DNA of 64,000 nt from Dehalococcoidales bacterium. GTDB taxonomy: Bacteria; Chloroflexota; Dehalococcoidia; Dehalococcoidales; UBA2162. The translations under genes were made by a program, and so were the position numbers. The stretch's first letter is position 1. Each line of letters opens with the position of its first letter. The DNA is taken from NCBI GenBank assembly GCA_016932435.1, contig JAFGCW010000028.1:33557-97556 (forward strand), read 5' to 3'. Shown here one piece after another: positions 46,894-55,875 of this stretch. The notes under the pieces were generated by a model. The model saw nothing but the letters and a program-made list of their open reading frames with translations. It did no database searches and had not been told where the DNA came from.

Positions 46894-48150
46894 ATGACGA
46901 TTAACAGAATTGATGAAATGATAGAAAAAGCGGTTTTCGGCCCAGGTGTTGAAGAGAAAGAATCTGCCCGGAAAGAGATCCGTGACCTGGCTACCTCTCA
47001 AGGAATATATCTCGCCAGTATCCAGGGACTTTACGAAGCTGCAGCCAGGGGTGAATACAGTAATAAAACTGTTCCGGCTATCAATATTCGTGGCATTACG
47101 TACCAAGTTGCCCGAACGATTTTTAAAACCGCTCAAAAACTTAAAGCAGGTGCTTTCATATTCGAGATAGCCCGTACCGAGATGGTTTACACTGACCAGT
47201 CTGCTCAGGAATACGTGGTCAGTATCCTGGCAGCCGCAATTAAGGAAGGATACACCGGCCCTGTTTTCGTACAGGGTGATCACTTCCAGTTCAATAAGAA
47301 GAATTACGATGCCGGTGCCGATGACGAAGTGAATACTCTGAAGAATGCAACCAGAGATGCCATCAACGCCGGTTTCCTGAATATAGATATCGATTCCTCG
47401 ACTCTTGTCGTACTCGCTCGATCTAGTCTTGACGAGCAGCAGAAGGACAATTACACAGTCGCCGCCGATATGACAAAATACATCCGTGGGATGCAACCGG
47501 ACGGAGTAACAATATCGGTCGGCGGAGAAATCGGCGAGGTAGGTAAAACAAACACCACGGTCGAGGAACTCCGGGCATATATGGATGGGTATAATAAACT
47601 GGTCGGAAAAGATATTAAAGGAATTTCCAAGATAAGCGTCCAGACAGGAACAACACACGGCGGCCTCGTCTTACCCGACGGCTCGATCGCCGATGTGAAC
47701 CTCGATTTCAATACTATAAAAGAACTGGGGAAGGTTGCCCGTGAGGAATATGGCGTTGGGGGCATTGTACAGCATGGAGCATCGACACTCCCCGATGATA
47801 TGTTCGATCTGTTTCCGGAAGCCAACACTCTGGAGGTTCACCTTGCTACCGGCTATCAGAACACGACATACGACAGTGCTTATTTCCCTGAAGACCTGTT
47901 AAGCAAGATGCATACTTATATTACCGAACGATACGGTGATGAAAAGAAAGATAAGGACACACAGGAACAGTTCATCTACAAGACCAGGAAGAAGGGGTGG
48001 GGTGGAATCAAGGAAGAAACCTGGCACCTTCCGGAAGAAAATATGGCGGGAATCATGCAGGAACTTGAAGCCCAGTTCACCATGGTATTCAAGAGTCTGA
48101 ACGCCGTCGACACAGTCAACCTGGTAAATAAATTCATCTCCAAACCCTAG
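46894..48150 (+). CDS. Class II fructose-bisphosphate aldolase family protein
   Basis: A 418-residue enzyme. GGAGA lies 6 nt before ATG 46894. Zinc/metal and phosphate motifs include QGDHFQ, VGGEIGEVG, QTGTTHGG and VQHGAST. This is the class II type with an extended C-terminus. It would cleave fructose 1,6-bisphosphate made by the upstream PFK (52-nt gap), so the two genes form a glycolysis/gluconeogenesis operon. A strong terminator follows. Confidence 0.88.
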   Translation: MTINRIDEMIEKAVFGPGVEEKESARKEIRDLATSQGIYLASIQGLYEAAARGEYSNKTVPAINIRGITYQVARTIFKTAQKLKAGAFIFEIARTEMVYTDQSAQEYVVSILAAAIKEGYTGPVFVQGDHFQFNKKNYDAGADDEVNTLKNATRDAINAGFLNIDIDSSTLVVLARSSLDEQQKDNYTVAADMTKYIRGMQPDGVTISVGGEIGEVGKTNTTVEELRAYMDGYNKLVGKDIKGISKISVQTGTTHGGLVLPDGSIADVNLDFNTIKELGKVAREEYGVGGIVQHGASTLPDDMFDLFPEANTLEVHLATGYQNTTYDSAYFPEDLLSKMHTYITERYGDEKKDKDTQEQFIYKTRKKGWGGIKEETWHLPEENMAGIMQELEAQFTMVFKSLNAVDTVNLVNKFISKP

Positions 48151-48176
48151 ATACTAACCTGACTTTTGACTCTTTC

Positions 48177-48213
48177 ATAAAGACTCCTAAACCATAAGGA
48201 GTCTTTATTTTTT
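48177..48213 (+). terminator. Rho-independent terminator of pfk-fba
   Basis: ATAAAGACTCCT (48177-48188) pairs with AGGAGTCTTTAT (48197-48208) around AAACCATA, followed by TTTTTT. Strong 12-bp stem. Confidence 0.9.
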
Positions 48214-48316
48214 CCAGGCAATAAACACCAACAGTAAATAATATATTTCCAATATATTTTTTTTATTAACCTTTAGATATATAATGGAAAATTGAGTATG
48301 TAAAAAGCAGCAGAGT

Positions 48317-50377
48317 ATGTTCAGATTCCTCCGACCGAAACCAACTCTCACCGAAGATGAAATTAAATCAGGCTTACGCTGGGTCACTATTGAAGGTGCC
48401 GTATCGATGGGTTTCTTCAGTATTACCACCAGCGGAATTCTTGTTGCTTACGCACTGGCCTTAGGGGCTGAGAACTTCCATATAGGTATACTCGCCGCGA
48501 TTCCATTTATCATGCAGATTATCCAGATTCCCGCTATCTTGCTCATCGAAACGGTAAGACGGCGAAAAATGATCTCTGTCCTTTCATGGTTTTTTGCCCA
48601 GTTATGCTGGTTCCCGATCGCGCTTATTCCCTTTTTCCTGCCGATACCCGGAAAGGCAGCTATTTCTCTGGTTATCGGGATAATGGCTTTCAGGGGTATT
48701 ATGAGTGCTATCTGCAATGCATCGTGGAACAGCTGGCAGCGTGACCTGATACCTCAAAATATACTCGGTAGATTCTTTTCCAGGCGTATGGCGTATGCAA
48801 CCGCTTTTGCCGCGGTATTCAGTGTTGGTTCCGCTATATTCATAGATTACTGGAGGAATTTTTCCTTACCGGAGGACTCCGCTTTCGGCTACACCTATGC
48901 GATATTATTCGGAGCCTTGTTCCTTGGACTCGGTAGTGTGTTATTTATGTCCCTGATTCCCGAACCTCTCATGCAACCGGTGACAGGACCCCAACCGTCT
49001 CTCAGAGAGAGGTTATCGGCACCTCTCCGCGACTCAAATTTCAGACGGCTGTTACGATTTTTGTTCTACTGGAGTTTTGCATCCAATCTGGCGATACCAT
49101 TTTTCGCAGCTCATATGCTTCAGACACTGGGAATGCCAGTTGTCTGGGTAATCGGTCTCAGCATCTTAAGCCAGATATTCAATATACTGTTTCTGCGTGT
49201 ATGGGGCCCATTAGCTGACCGGTTCAGCAACAAGGTCGTCCTTTCAATAGGCATTTCTCTCTACATTCTGGTGATAGGCGGATGGATATTTGTCACCTTA
49301 CCTGACAAGTACTTCTTTACCGTACCCTTGCTTATAATCCTGCATATATTCGCCGGTGTTGCCAGTGCCGCGGTTTCATTTACCGTGGGTACCATAGGCT
49401 TAAAACTGTCTCCTAGGGGTGAAGCGACATCCTATCTCGCTACCGCGTCGCTTGCTACCAATATAGGCGCCGGTTTAGGTCCGATAGCAGGTGGTTTTCT
49501 GGCTGATTTCTTCGCAACCCGGCAGTTGAACCTTACTTTTACCTGGATCGATCCTGCCAGTACTATCAATCTGCCATTTGTCAGCATAATCGGTCGTGAT
49601 TTTCTTTTCGGTATAGCTTTTCTCCTGGGAATATTAACCCTTGGTATGCTTGCCACAATCCGCGAAGAAGGTGATGTCGGAAGAGAAGTGATCCTGGAAT
49701 CGTTGTACGAGCCTATAAAAGATATATCACGGCCTATGAGTACCGTACCCGGTTTCACTTTCCTGGCAAATTTTCCATTCGGATTTTTCAAACGCGTACC
49801 GCCCGGTCTCGATGTCGCCCTTGGAGTTACGATTTACCAGATAGCCGAAATGGCTAAGGCTACAGCCTTAGCGGCTACCCGTGGACGCAGTATCACGCAG
49901 AGAATGGCTTCGGACCTTGGAAAAAATATCACGCGTTACGGGCGTTCACGCAGGAAGATCAGGGAACATGGTATGGAAATCGTCCAGCACACGGTTCGCG
50001 GCGCAATGCATGTTGTCGATGAAAAACCGGTAAATATGGATAAATTGATAGAACAGGTCGTTGAAGGCGTCATCACCGCTTCGAGTCAAGTCGGGATGGA
50101 TTCCCGTGATTCGCTTATGGGAGCCAGCCAGGGAGTCGTACAGGGGGCGGTGGAAACCGGAGCAGACGTAACCGAGGCGGTTAAGATAACTCTTAAAACA
50201 GTAAAGAAAGCATCTGAAGAAATCGGCTTGTCCGAAGAAGAAGCGGCTTCTCTGGTTGGAGAGGGGGTCATCCTGGCCGCCGAAACTCTTGGTTCCGAGG
50301 TAGTAGCGGAGGTGGTCGAAGCGGTACCGGAGGAAAATTTACCGATGGCACCCGATGATGCAGACGAAAAGTCTTAG
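48317..50377 (+). CDS. MFS transporter with long C-terminal helical domain
   Basis: A 686-residue protein. Residues about 15-455 form a 12-TM MFS body with loops such as ETVRRRKM and LADRFSNK. The next 230 residues are soluble and helical: FFKRVPPGLDV, then repeats with the pattern V-x-x-A-x-x-V-G (VVEGVITASSQVG, GVVQGAVETGAD, GVILAAETLGSE), resembling phasin- or DUF-type repeats. The tail may recruit the protein to membranes, polymers or a partner. No neighbour explains the substrate. Unusual architecture. Confidence 0.85.
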   Translation: MFRFLRPKPTLTEDEIKSGLRWVTIEGAVSMGFFSITTSGILVAYALALGAENFHIGILAAIPFIMQIIQIPAILLIETVRRRKMISVLSWFFAQLCWFPIALIPFFLPIPGKAAISLVIGIMAFRGIMSAICNASWNSWQRDLIPQNILGRFFSRRMAYATAFAAVFSVGSAIFIDYWRNFSLPEDSAFGYTYAILFGALFLGLGSVLFMSLIPEPLMQPVTGPQPSLRERLSAPLRDSNFRRLLRFLFYWSFASNLAIPFFAAHMLQTLGMPVVWVIGLSILSQIFNILFLRVWGPLADRFSNKVVLSIGISLYILVIGGWIFVTLPDKYFFTVPLLIILHIFAGVASAAVSFTVGTIGLKLSPRGEATSYLATASLATNIGAGLGPIAGGFLADFFATRQLNLTFTWIDPASTINLPFVSIIGRDFLFGIAFLLGILTLGMLATIREEGDVGREVILESLYEPIKDISRPMSTVPGFTFLANFPFGFFKRVPPGLDVALGVTIYQIAEMAKATALAATRGRSITQRMASDLGKNITRYGRSRRKIREHGMEIVQHTVRGAMHVVDEKPVNMDKLIEQVVEGVITASSQVGMDSRDSLMGASQGVVQGAVETGADVTEAVKITLKTVKKASEEIGLSEEEAASLVGEGVILAAETLGSEVVAEVVEAVPEENLPMAPDDADEKS

Positions 50378-50489
50378 CAAGCCCGATTCTTAGAGTCATA
50401 GTTACCCGCTACTTATAATCCATCATCTCCTGAAAGCACTTTCTAAATATGACAATAGTCATATCCGCAACTCAGTCACGAGCGTATAA

Positions 50490-50518
50490 TTGCCATACGG
50501 ATAGAGAAGGCATATCAT
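50490..50518 (+). promoter_or_regulatory. Promoter of the TusA-DsrE-IscS-IscU operon
   Basis: TTGCCA (50490-50495), 17-nt spacer, TATCAT (50513-50518), with a leader of about 30 nt and GGAGGT before ATG 50555. Confidence 0.45.
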
Positions 50519-50554
50519 ATATTCCCCGAATACTCTTTTCATGGAGGTTGCCAG

Positions 50555-50788
50555 ATGACTGAAATAGTGGTTGACTGCACTGGTGAAACTTGCCCGGTAC
50601 CTCTGGTTGAGACGCGTAAAGCCCTGCGAAAAGCCGCTGACGGTGATATTATAGAGATTATTGGGACACACCCCGCTTCAAAGAAAGAAATCCCCATGGC
50701 GGTAAAAGCTCTGGGTTTCAAACTCCTAAACGTTGAAGAAACGGGTAATACGTGGAAAATCAGGATCCAGAAGGAGAAGGAGGGCTAA
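50555..50788 (+). CDS. TusA/SirA-family sulfur carrier protein
   Basis: A 77-residue protein with the family Cys in DCTGETCPVPLVETRKAL (Cys-Pro at residues 13-14). TusA carries persulfide sulfur from desulfurases to targets. GGAGGT precedes ATG. It is the first gene of a four-gene operon with a DsrE-like protein, an IscS-like protein and an IscU-type scaffold; stop-to-start distances are 1, 14 and 14 nt. Confidence 0.92.
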   Translation: MTEIVVDCTGETCPVPLVETRKALRKAADGDIIEIIGTHPASKKEIPMAVKALGFKLLNVEETGNTWKIRIQKEKEG

Positions 50789-50789
50789 A

Positions 50790-51218
50790 ATGGCTGAGCA
50801 GCAGGATAAAGCCACGATTATCGTTCACAGCGGCGACATGGATAAGCTTTACAGCGCTCTCATCGTTGGAAACGGCGCCCTGGCTATGGGTATGGAGGTG
50901 TCTCTCTTTTTTACCTTCTGGGGACTCCAGCGACTGAAAAAAGGCGGCCTGGAGAAAGGCTCGCTTTCAAAAATGCACATGCTGGGCCTGGGAAAACTAA
51001 TGGTGAAGATGAAAATGAAAAAGCAGAACGTAGCTTCTCTTGAAAGAATGATGCAGGATTTCAAGGAACTTGGCGGGAAGATAATGGCCTGCGATATGAC
51101 AATGGATATTATGGGTATTAAACCGGAAGACCTTCGTCAGGACCTGATAGGGGATTATTGCGGAGTGGGGACGTACCTGGATGAAGCGAGAGATTCGAAA
51201 ATTACCCTCTTTATCTAG
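50790..51218 (+). CDS. DsrE/DsrF-like family protein
   Basis: A 142-residue protein of the DsrE/DrsH fold; start ATG 50790 with GGAGG upstream, 1 nt after the TusA gene. The N-terminal KATIIVHSGDMDK and the loop MACDMTMDIMGI match peroxiredoxin-like DsrE proteins, which move sulfur or act as membrane-associated partners. The segment ALAMGMEVSLFFTFWGL fits a hydrophobic helix. The conserved Cys is in KIMACDMTM. A sulfur-relay role is likely given the neighbours. Confidence 0.85.
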   Translation: MAEQQDKATIIVHSGDMDKLYSALIVGNGALAMGMEVSLFFTFWGLQRLKKGGLEKGSLSKMHMLGLGKLMVKMKMKKQNVASLERMMQDFKELGGKIMACDMTMDIMGIKPEDLRQDLIGDYCGVGTYLDEARDSKITLFI

Positions 51219-51232
51219 ACAGGAGGGAAATA

Positions 51233-52402
51233 ATGCTTAATGAAAATCAGGTATACATGGACAACTCGGCGGCGACCCGGCTGGATGAAAAAGTACTGGA
51301 TGCGATGAAGCCATACTTTTTCAAGCAGTACGCGGTAGCGACATCGGAGTTCGCCTATTCACAGGGAATAGAGGTCAGCGAAGCTCTCGAAGGAGCAAGG
51401 ACCGTCCTGAGTGGTAAGTTGGGCGGTAACCCTGAAGAATTCATATTTACGTCCGGCAGTACCGAATCATCCAATATTGCCCTGAAAGGAATGGCGTTGG
51501 CCGCTAAAAAGGGCAAGCACCTTGTAATATCAAAAATCGAAGACTTCCCGGTGCTGAACAGCGCCAAAGCCCTGGAAAAACAGGGATTTACAGTCACTTA
51601 CCTTGACGTTGATGGAGATGGGTTCATAAACCTCGACAATCTGAAGAAAGCCATTACAGATGAAACATTCCTGGTGTCTATACAACACGCCAACCAGGAG
51701 ATCGGAACGATTCAGGACATAGAAGCAATCGGGAAAATCTGTAAGGAAAAGGGAGTACCGTTTCATACCGACGCTACCCATACCTTCGGCAGAATTCCTA
51801 TCGACGTGAAGCAAATACCGGTAGACCTGATAACAGTAGCCGCACATACGATTCACGGACCAAACGGAATTGGTGGATTGTATGTCCGTAAAGGCACGAA
51901 GTTGGGCAAGTGGATGGACGGCGGATTCCAGGAATTCGACCTTCGTGCCGGACTGGAGAATATTCCGGGAGCCATCGGCTTCGCCAGAGCAATAGAATTG
52001 ATAACCGACGAAGAAACGGAAAAACTGCGGGAGATGCGCGATCACATCATCGACCGGATTCTTACCGAAATACCGGACGTTACCCTGAACGGTCATAGAG
52101 AAAAACGACTTCCACAGAACGCAAACATCTCCTTCCACTACATCGAAGGTGAATCGATCACCCTGCACCTTGATATGCACGGTTATGCCGTTAGCACCGG
52201 TTCGGCCTGTTTCAGCCGCTCTCTGGAAGGGAGTCACGTAATCTTTGGCATCGGCGGCGATCACGAGAGAGCACACGGCTCAATCCGGTTCACATTCGGA
52301 AGATATAACACCATGGATGAAGTAGACGGTATTGTGGACAGGCTGGCTGAAATAGTCGACGAATTAAGAAGTATCAGCCCGCTTGCTCCTGAAAAGGACT
52401 AA
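51233..52402 (+). CDS. IscS/NifS-like protein lacking the PLP lysine
   Basis: A 389-residue protein, full length and collinear with E. coli IscS, so residue numbers nearly coincide. The mobile-loop Cys is kept (STGSACFS, C326). PLP-site residues are not: the Schiff-base Lys206 is Thr (AAHTIHGPNG, codon ACG at 51848-51850), His104 is Asp (KIEDFPVL), Asn155 is Gln (HANQEIG), Gln183 is His and Ser203 is Ala. D180 and H205 remain. So PLP catalysis is unlikely. It may act as a scaffold and Cys donor to IscU, as described for the Archaeoglobus fulgidus IscS (recalled from literature). AGGAGG precedes ATG. Confidence 0.9.
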   Translation: MLNENQVYMDNSAATRLDEKVLDAMKPYFFKQYAVATSEFAYSQGIEVSEALEGARTVLSGKLGGNPEEFIFTSGSTESSNIALKGMALAAKKGKHLVISKIEDFPVLNSAKALEKQGFTVTYLDVDGDGFINLDNLKKAITDETFLVSIQHANQEIGTIQDIEAIGKICKEKGVPFHTDATHTFGRIPIDVKQIPVDLITVAAHTIHGPNGIGGLYVRKGTKLGKWMDGGFQEFDLRAGLENIPGAIGFARAIELITDEETEKLREMRDHIIDRILTEIPDVTLNGHREKRLPQNANISFHYIEGESITLHLDMHGYAVSTGSACFSRSLEGSHVIFGIGGDHERAHGSIRFTFGRYNTMDEVDGIVDRLAEIVDELRSISPLAPEKD

Positions 52403-52416
52403 AAGGAGGAAAAGCA

Positions 52417-53052
52417 ATGAAATCACCATACAGTGAAACAGTTCTAGAACATTTTCGCCATCCCCATAACGTGGGAAAACTCGAGGATGCCGACGGCAAA
52501 GCCCAGGAAGGCAGTCCCGCCTGCGGCGATATGGTAGCAGTATATATAGACGTCGATGAAAAAACCAAAGTAATCGAAGACATCAAGTTCGAGTCATACG
52601 GATGTGCCTCGAATATTGCCACAGGTTCGATTATTACCGACCTGGCAAAGGGAAAGACCATCGACGAAGCGAAGAAAATAACCTGGAAAGACGCCGCAGA
52701 TGCGCTTGGTGGGCTGCCAAAGATAAAAGTCCACTGCTCTGTACTGGCTATCGAAGGATTAAAGTCAGCGATAGAGAACTATGAAGAGCGTCACGGCCTG
52801 GTCAAGGACAGGAAACCGACCAATATGGAGACTGTCCGCACCCGCCTGAAGAAGGTAATGAATCCGATGGCGGGACTGGACCTGGTAAAGACCGAACTCG
52901 TCGAAGGAATTAAGGTTAAAGACGGAGTCGTTACAGTCTCAATCTCGCTTCCGCCCGACCACCAGTTCGCTCCGGCGATCAAGGAAGAGGTCATAGAAAA
53001 GATAGAACCGCTGTGGGATGTAAACGAGGTTATCGTAGAGTTTACCGAGTAA
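52417..53052 (+). CDS. IscU-type scaffold fused to DUF59/MIP18 domain
   Basis: A 211-residue two-domain protein. Residues 1-130 are an IscU/NifU-N scaffold with all three cluster Cys (C36 in SPACGD, C63 in YGCAS, C107 in VHCSV) and D38. Residues about 140-211 are a DUF59/MIP18-like domain as in SufT and ApbC partners. The HscA-binding LPPVK motif reads LPKIK. It can assemble Fe-S clusters and perhaps pass them on through DUF59. It is the last gene of the operon; the IscS-like protein 14 nt upstream is its likely partner. AGGAGG precedes ATG. Confidence 0.9.
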   Translation: MKSPYSETVLEHFRHPHNVGKLEDADGKAQEGSPACGDMVAVYIDVDEKTKVIEDIKFESYGCASNIATGSIITDLAKGKTIDEAKKITWKDAADALGGLPKIKVHCSVLAIEGLKSAIENYEERHGLVKDRKPTNMETVRTRLKKVMNPMAGLDLVKTELVEGIKVKDGVVTVSISLPPDHQFAPAIKEEVIEKIEPLWDVNEVIVEFTE

Positions 53053-53145
53053 AACATAAGATATCCACTAAAGATTTTATAGTCCTTCTCACTCTCCCTT
53101 TTTCAAAGGGAGAAATCTTCCACTATACAACGGCGAAGAATCTAT

Positions 53146-55791
53146 ATGACTGAAAAGACAGCATCTAAAAAAGAAAAAGCGAATATCATCGTCACCGGAA
53201 TTACCTGTACCAACTGCGCCGCTACCATAGAGAAAGGTTTGACCGAAACCCCCGGCGTTGAAAAAGCAAATGTGAGTTTTGCCTCCGAAAAGGCTTCTGT
53301 GGAATACGATCCTGACAAGATCGACCTGAAAACACTCAATAAGACCATCTCGGAACTCGGGTATGGTATAGCTACAAAAAAATCCGTGTTCCCCGTAAGC
53401 GGTATGACCTGCGCAGCCTGTGTTGCAAGGGTTGAAGAAGCATTATCAAGCGTGCCCGGGGTTGTCTCTGCCAGTGTAAACCTGGCCTCGGAAAAAGCAA
53501 CGGTAGAATATACTGAAGGGACGAGTATAGCCGACCTCAAGGCAGCAGTGCACGATGCCGGCTACGAGCTGGGTTCGGAAGCCGAAACTCTTGAAGATGT
53601 TACCGCAGCATCACAGCGTGAGTTGCGGGGCGTCAGGAATAAGTTCATTATTGCCGTCGTATTAGCGGCGGCTATCATGCTGCTGATGTGGCTGCCGGAT
53701 TTCACAGGGAAAAAATACCTGCTGTGGGCGCTGGCAACACCGGTACAGTTCTGGGCAGGACTGCGTTTCTATCGAGGAGCCTGGGGAGCGCTGAAACACC
53801 GGACAGCCGATATGAACACGCTGGTAGCCGTTGGTACTTCAGCGGCGTATTTCTATAGTGTGGTAGCCGTACTGTTTCCCACGATATTTTCCGGTACCGG
53901 TGTGGAAGCAGCATTATATTTCGATACTTCGGCGATGATTATCGCCCTGATACTTCTCGGCCGTTTCCTGGAGACCAGAGCACGCGGCCAGACATCGGAA
54001 GCTATTAAAAAACTGATAGGATTGAATCCTAAAACAGCCCTGGTCGTTCGCAACGACGAAGAGCAGGAAATTCCGGTTGATGAAGTCCTGGTGGGTGATG
54101 TCATAGTAGTCCGTCCCGGCGAACGGGTGCCGGTGGATGGAGTCATCCGGGAAGGGCATTCCAGTATCGACGAATCGATGATCACCGGAGAGAGTATCCC
54201 TGTGGAAAAGAACGTCGGAGACGAGGTTATCGGCGCTTCAATCAACAAGACCGGCAGTTTCAGGTTTGAAGCGACCCGGGTCGGTAAGGATACCACCCTT
54301 GCCCGTATCGTTAGAATGGTCGAGGAAGCCCAGGGAAGCAAGGCGCCTATCCAGCGGCTGGCGGATATCATCGCCAGTTATTTCGTGCCTATCGTGATAA
54401 GTATATCGATTATCACTTTTATAGTCTGGTATTTCGCCGGACCTTCACCGGCTCTGACCTACGCTTTGCTTAACTTCGTGGCAGTGCTGATCATCGCCTG
54501 CCCCTGTGCCATGGGACTGGCAACACCCACTGCAATAATCGTTGGGACAGGCAAAGGAGCCGAACACGGCATACTCATTCGCAGCGCCGAAACGCTTGAG
54601 AAATCACACAAGATAAACACGGTGATGCTGGATAAAACCGGTACGCTGACACGCGGTGAACCAATGGTGACCGATGTCATTCCCGAATTATCAAGAGAGA
54701 ATATCTTAAAACTTGCCGCTGCCGCCGAGTATGGTTCGGAACACCCCCTCGGAGACGCAATAATAAGAGCGGCGACCATGGAAGGACTCGAGATGCCCTC
54801 AGCTTCCGGTTTTAACGCCATTCCCGGACAGGGGGTGGAAGTGGTTATCGATAATAAAAATATTGTCCTGGGTAATCTCAGGTTGATCAATGAAAAGAAC
54901 CTGTCACTTAACGGACTTGATGAAGAAGCGGAACGACTCCGTAATGAGGGCAAGACCGTGATGTACCTGGGAACCGACGGAAAGGTCGAGGGTATTATCG
55001 CCCTTGCCGATACATTAAAGCCGGATGCCGCCGCCTCGGTGAAAGCTCTTCAGGATATGGGTGCCGAGGTTGTGATGGTAACGGGAGACAATTCGCGGAC
55101 AGCCGAAGCTATCGCACATGAAGCGGGGATTACTCGTGTCCTGGCTGAGGTACTGCCGGAGAACAAGGCGGAGGAAGTGAAGAAGCTTCAGGAGCAGGGT
55201 AGGGTGGTAGCGATGGTCGGCGATGGAATTAACGACGCCCCGGCGCTTGCCCAGGCGGATGTAGGAATAGCCATCGGCACCGGTACTGACGTAGCGATGG
55301 AGACAGGCGATATCACCCTGATAAGCGGCGATCTTGGGGGAATAGCTACGGCAATCTCGTTGAGTAAACGTACCGTCAGGACGATAAAGCAGAACCTGTT
55401 CTGGGCCTTCGCCTATAATACAGTATTAATTCCCATCGCCGCGGGAGTCCTGTATTTCGCCTTTCGTAATAGCGGCGTACCGTCCGGACTGCACTTCATA
55501 TTCGGCGATTACGGTTTCCTGAACCCGATCCTGGCAGCGGCGGCGATGGCGGCCAGTTCGATCACGGTGGTAACGAACTCACTCCGGCTCAAGAGATACA
55601 GGCCGGTAAAAATAGAATCAAACAGTGGAGGTAACACAATGGCAACACATATCGACCCGGTATGTAAGATGACGGTGGAAGAAAGCACAGCCGCAGCAAT
55701 TTCGGAATACAAGGGAAAGAAATACTACTTCTGCGCCAAAGGCTGCAAGATAGCCTTCGACAAGGAACCGGAGAAGTATTTAGCTTCATGA
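53146..55791 (+). CDS. copA: Copper-translocating P1B-type ATPase with C-terminal YHS domain
   Basis: An 881-residue P-type ATPase. Two N-terminal heavy-metal domains (C21-x2-C24 in [11 protein letters not shown], and [11 protein letters not shown] near residue 90) precede eight TM helices. The actuator loop has TGES, the ion-binding helix CPC ([12 protein letters not shown]), the phosphorylation site DKTGT and the hinge [10 protein letters not shown]. These mark a Cu(I) exporter. A YHS metal-binding domain is fused at the C-terminus ([19 protein letters not shown]). YHS domains more often sit at the N-terminus. An internal start inside this tail is described separately. Confidence 0.95.
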   Translation: MTEKTASKKEKANIIVTGITCTNCAATIEKGLTETPGVEKANVSFASEKASVEYDPDKIDLKTLNKTISELGYGIATKKSVFPVSGMTCAACVARVEEALSSVPGVVSASVNLASEKATVEYTEGTSIADLKAAVHDAGYELGSEAETLEDVTAASQRELRGVRNKFIIAVVLAAAIMLLMWLPDFTGKKYLLWALATPVQFWAGLRFYRGAWGALKHRTADMNTLVAVGTSAAYFYSVVAVLFPTIFSGTGVEAALYFDTSAMIIALILLGRFLETRARGQTSEAIKKLIGLNPKTALVVRNDEEQEIPVDEVLVGDVIVVRPGERVPVDGVIREGHSSIDESMITGESIPVEKNVGDEVIGASINKTGSFRFEATRVGKDTTLARIVRMVEEAQGSKAPIQRLADIIASYFVPIVISISIITFIVWYFAGPSPALTYALLNFVAVLIIACPCAMGLATPTAIIVGTGKGAEHGILIRSAETLEKSHKINTVMLDKTGTLTRGEPMVTDVIPELSRENILKLAAAAEYGSEHPLGDAIIRAATMEGLEMPSASGFNAIPGQGVEVVIDNKNIVLGNLRLINEKNLSLNGLDEEAERLRNEGKTVMYLGTDGKVEGIIALADTLKPDAAASVKALQDMGAEVVMVTGDNSRTAEAIAHEAGITRVLAEVLPENKAEEVKKLQEQGRVVAMVGDGINDAPALAQADVGIAIGTGTDVAMETGDITLISGDLGGIATAISLSKRTVRTIKQNLFWAFAYNTVLIPIAAGVLYFAFRNSGVPSGLHFIFGDYGFLNPILAAAAMAASSITVVTNSLRLKRYRPVKIESNSGGNTMATHIDPVCKMTVEESTAAAISEYKGKKYYFCAKGCKIAFDKEPEKYLAS
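55639..55791 (+). other. Possible internal start giving a free YHS metallochaperone
   Basis: Within the CopA frame, ATG 55639 is preceded by GGAGGT (55627-55632) at 6-nt spacing, a perfect ribosome site that is not needed for the full protein. Translation from here would give the 50-residue YHS domain alone ([11 protein letters not shown] to the CopA stop). This may be the remnant of a separate copZ/YHS gene joined to copA, or a dual-product gene like E. coli copA. Confidence 0.5.
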
Positions 55792-55820
55792 AGAGTTAGA
55801 TACAATCGATTCTATCGCGA

Positions 55821-55856
55821 AAGAGGGAGTGATTAAATCACTCCCTCTTATTTTTC
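55821..55856 (+). terminator. Rho-independent terminator after copA
   Basis: AAGAGGGAGTGATT (55821-55834) pairs with AATCACTCCCTCTT (55836-55849), then ATTTTTC. Long perfect stem; it also faces the converging protease gene. Confidence 0.9.
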
Positions 55857-55875
55857 ATATTATCTAGTTCAAAGT

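Noticed and set aside
53083..53125. CTCTCCCTTTTTCAAAGGGAG between the IscU and CopA genes as another MITE copy
   Set aside because: Only one hairpin is present without the end motifs or the second half; it may be a terminator-like or relic sequence.
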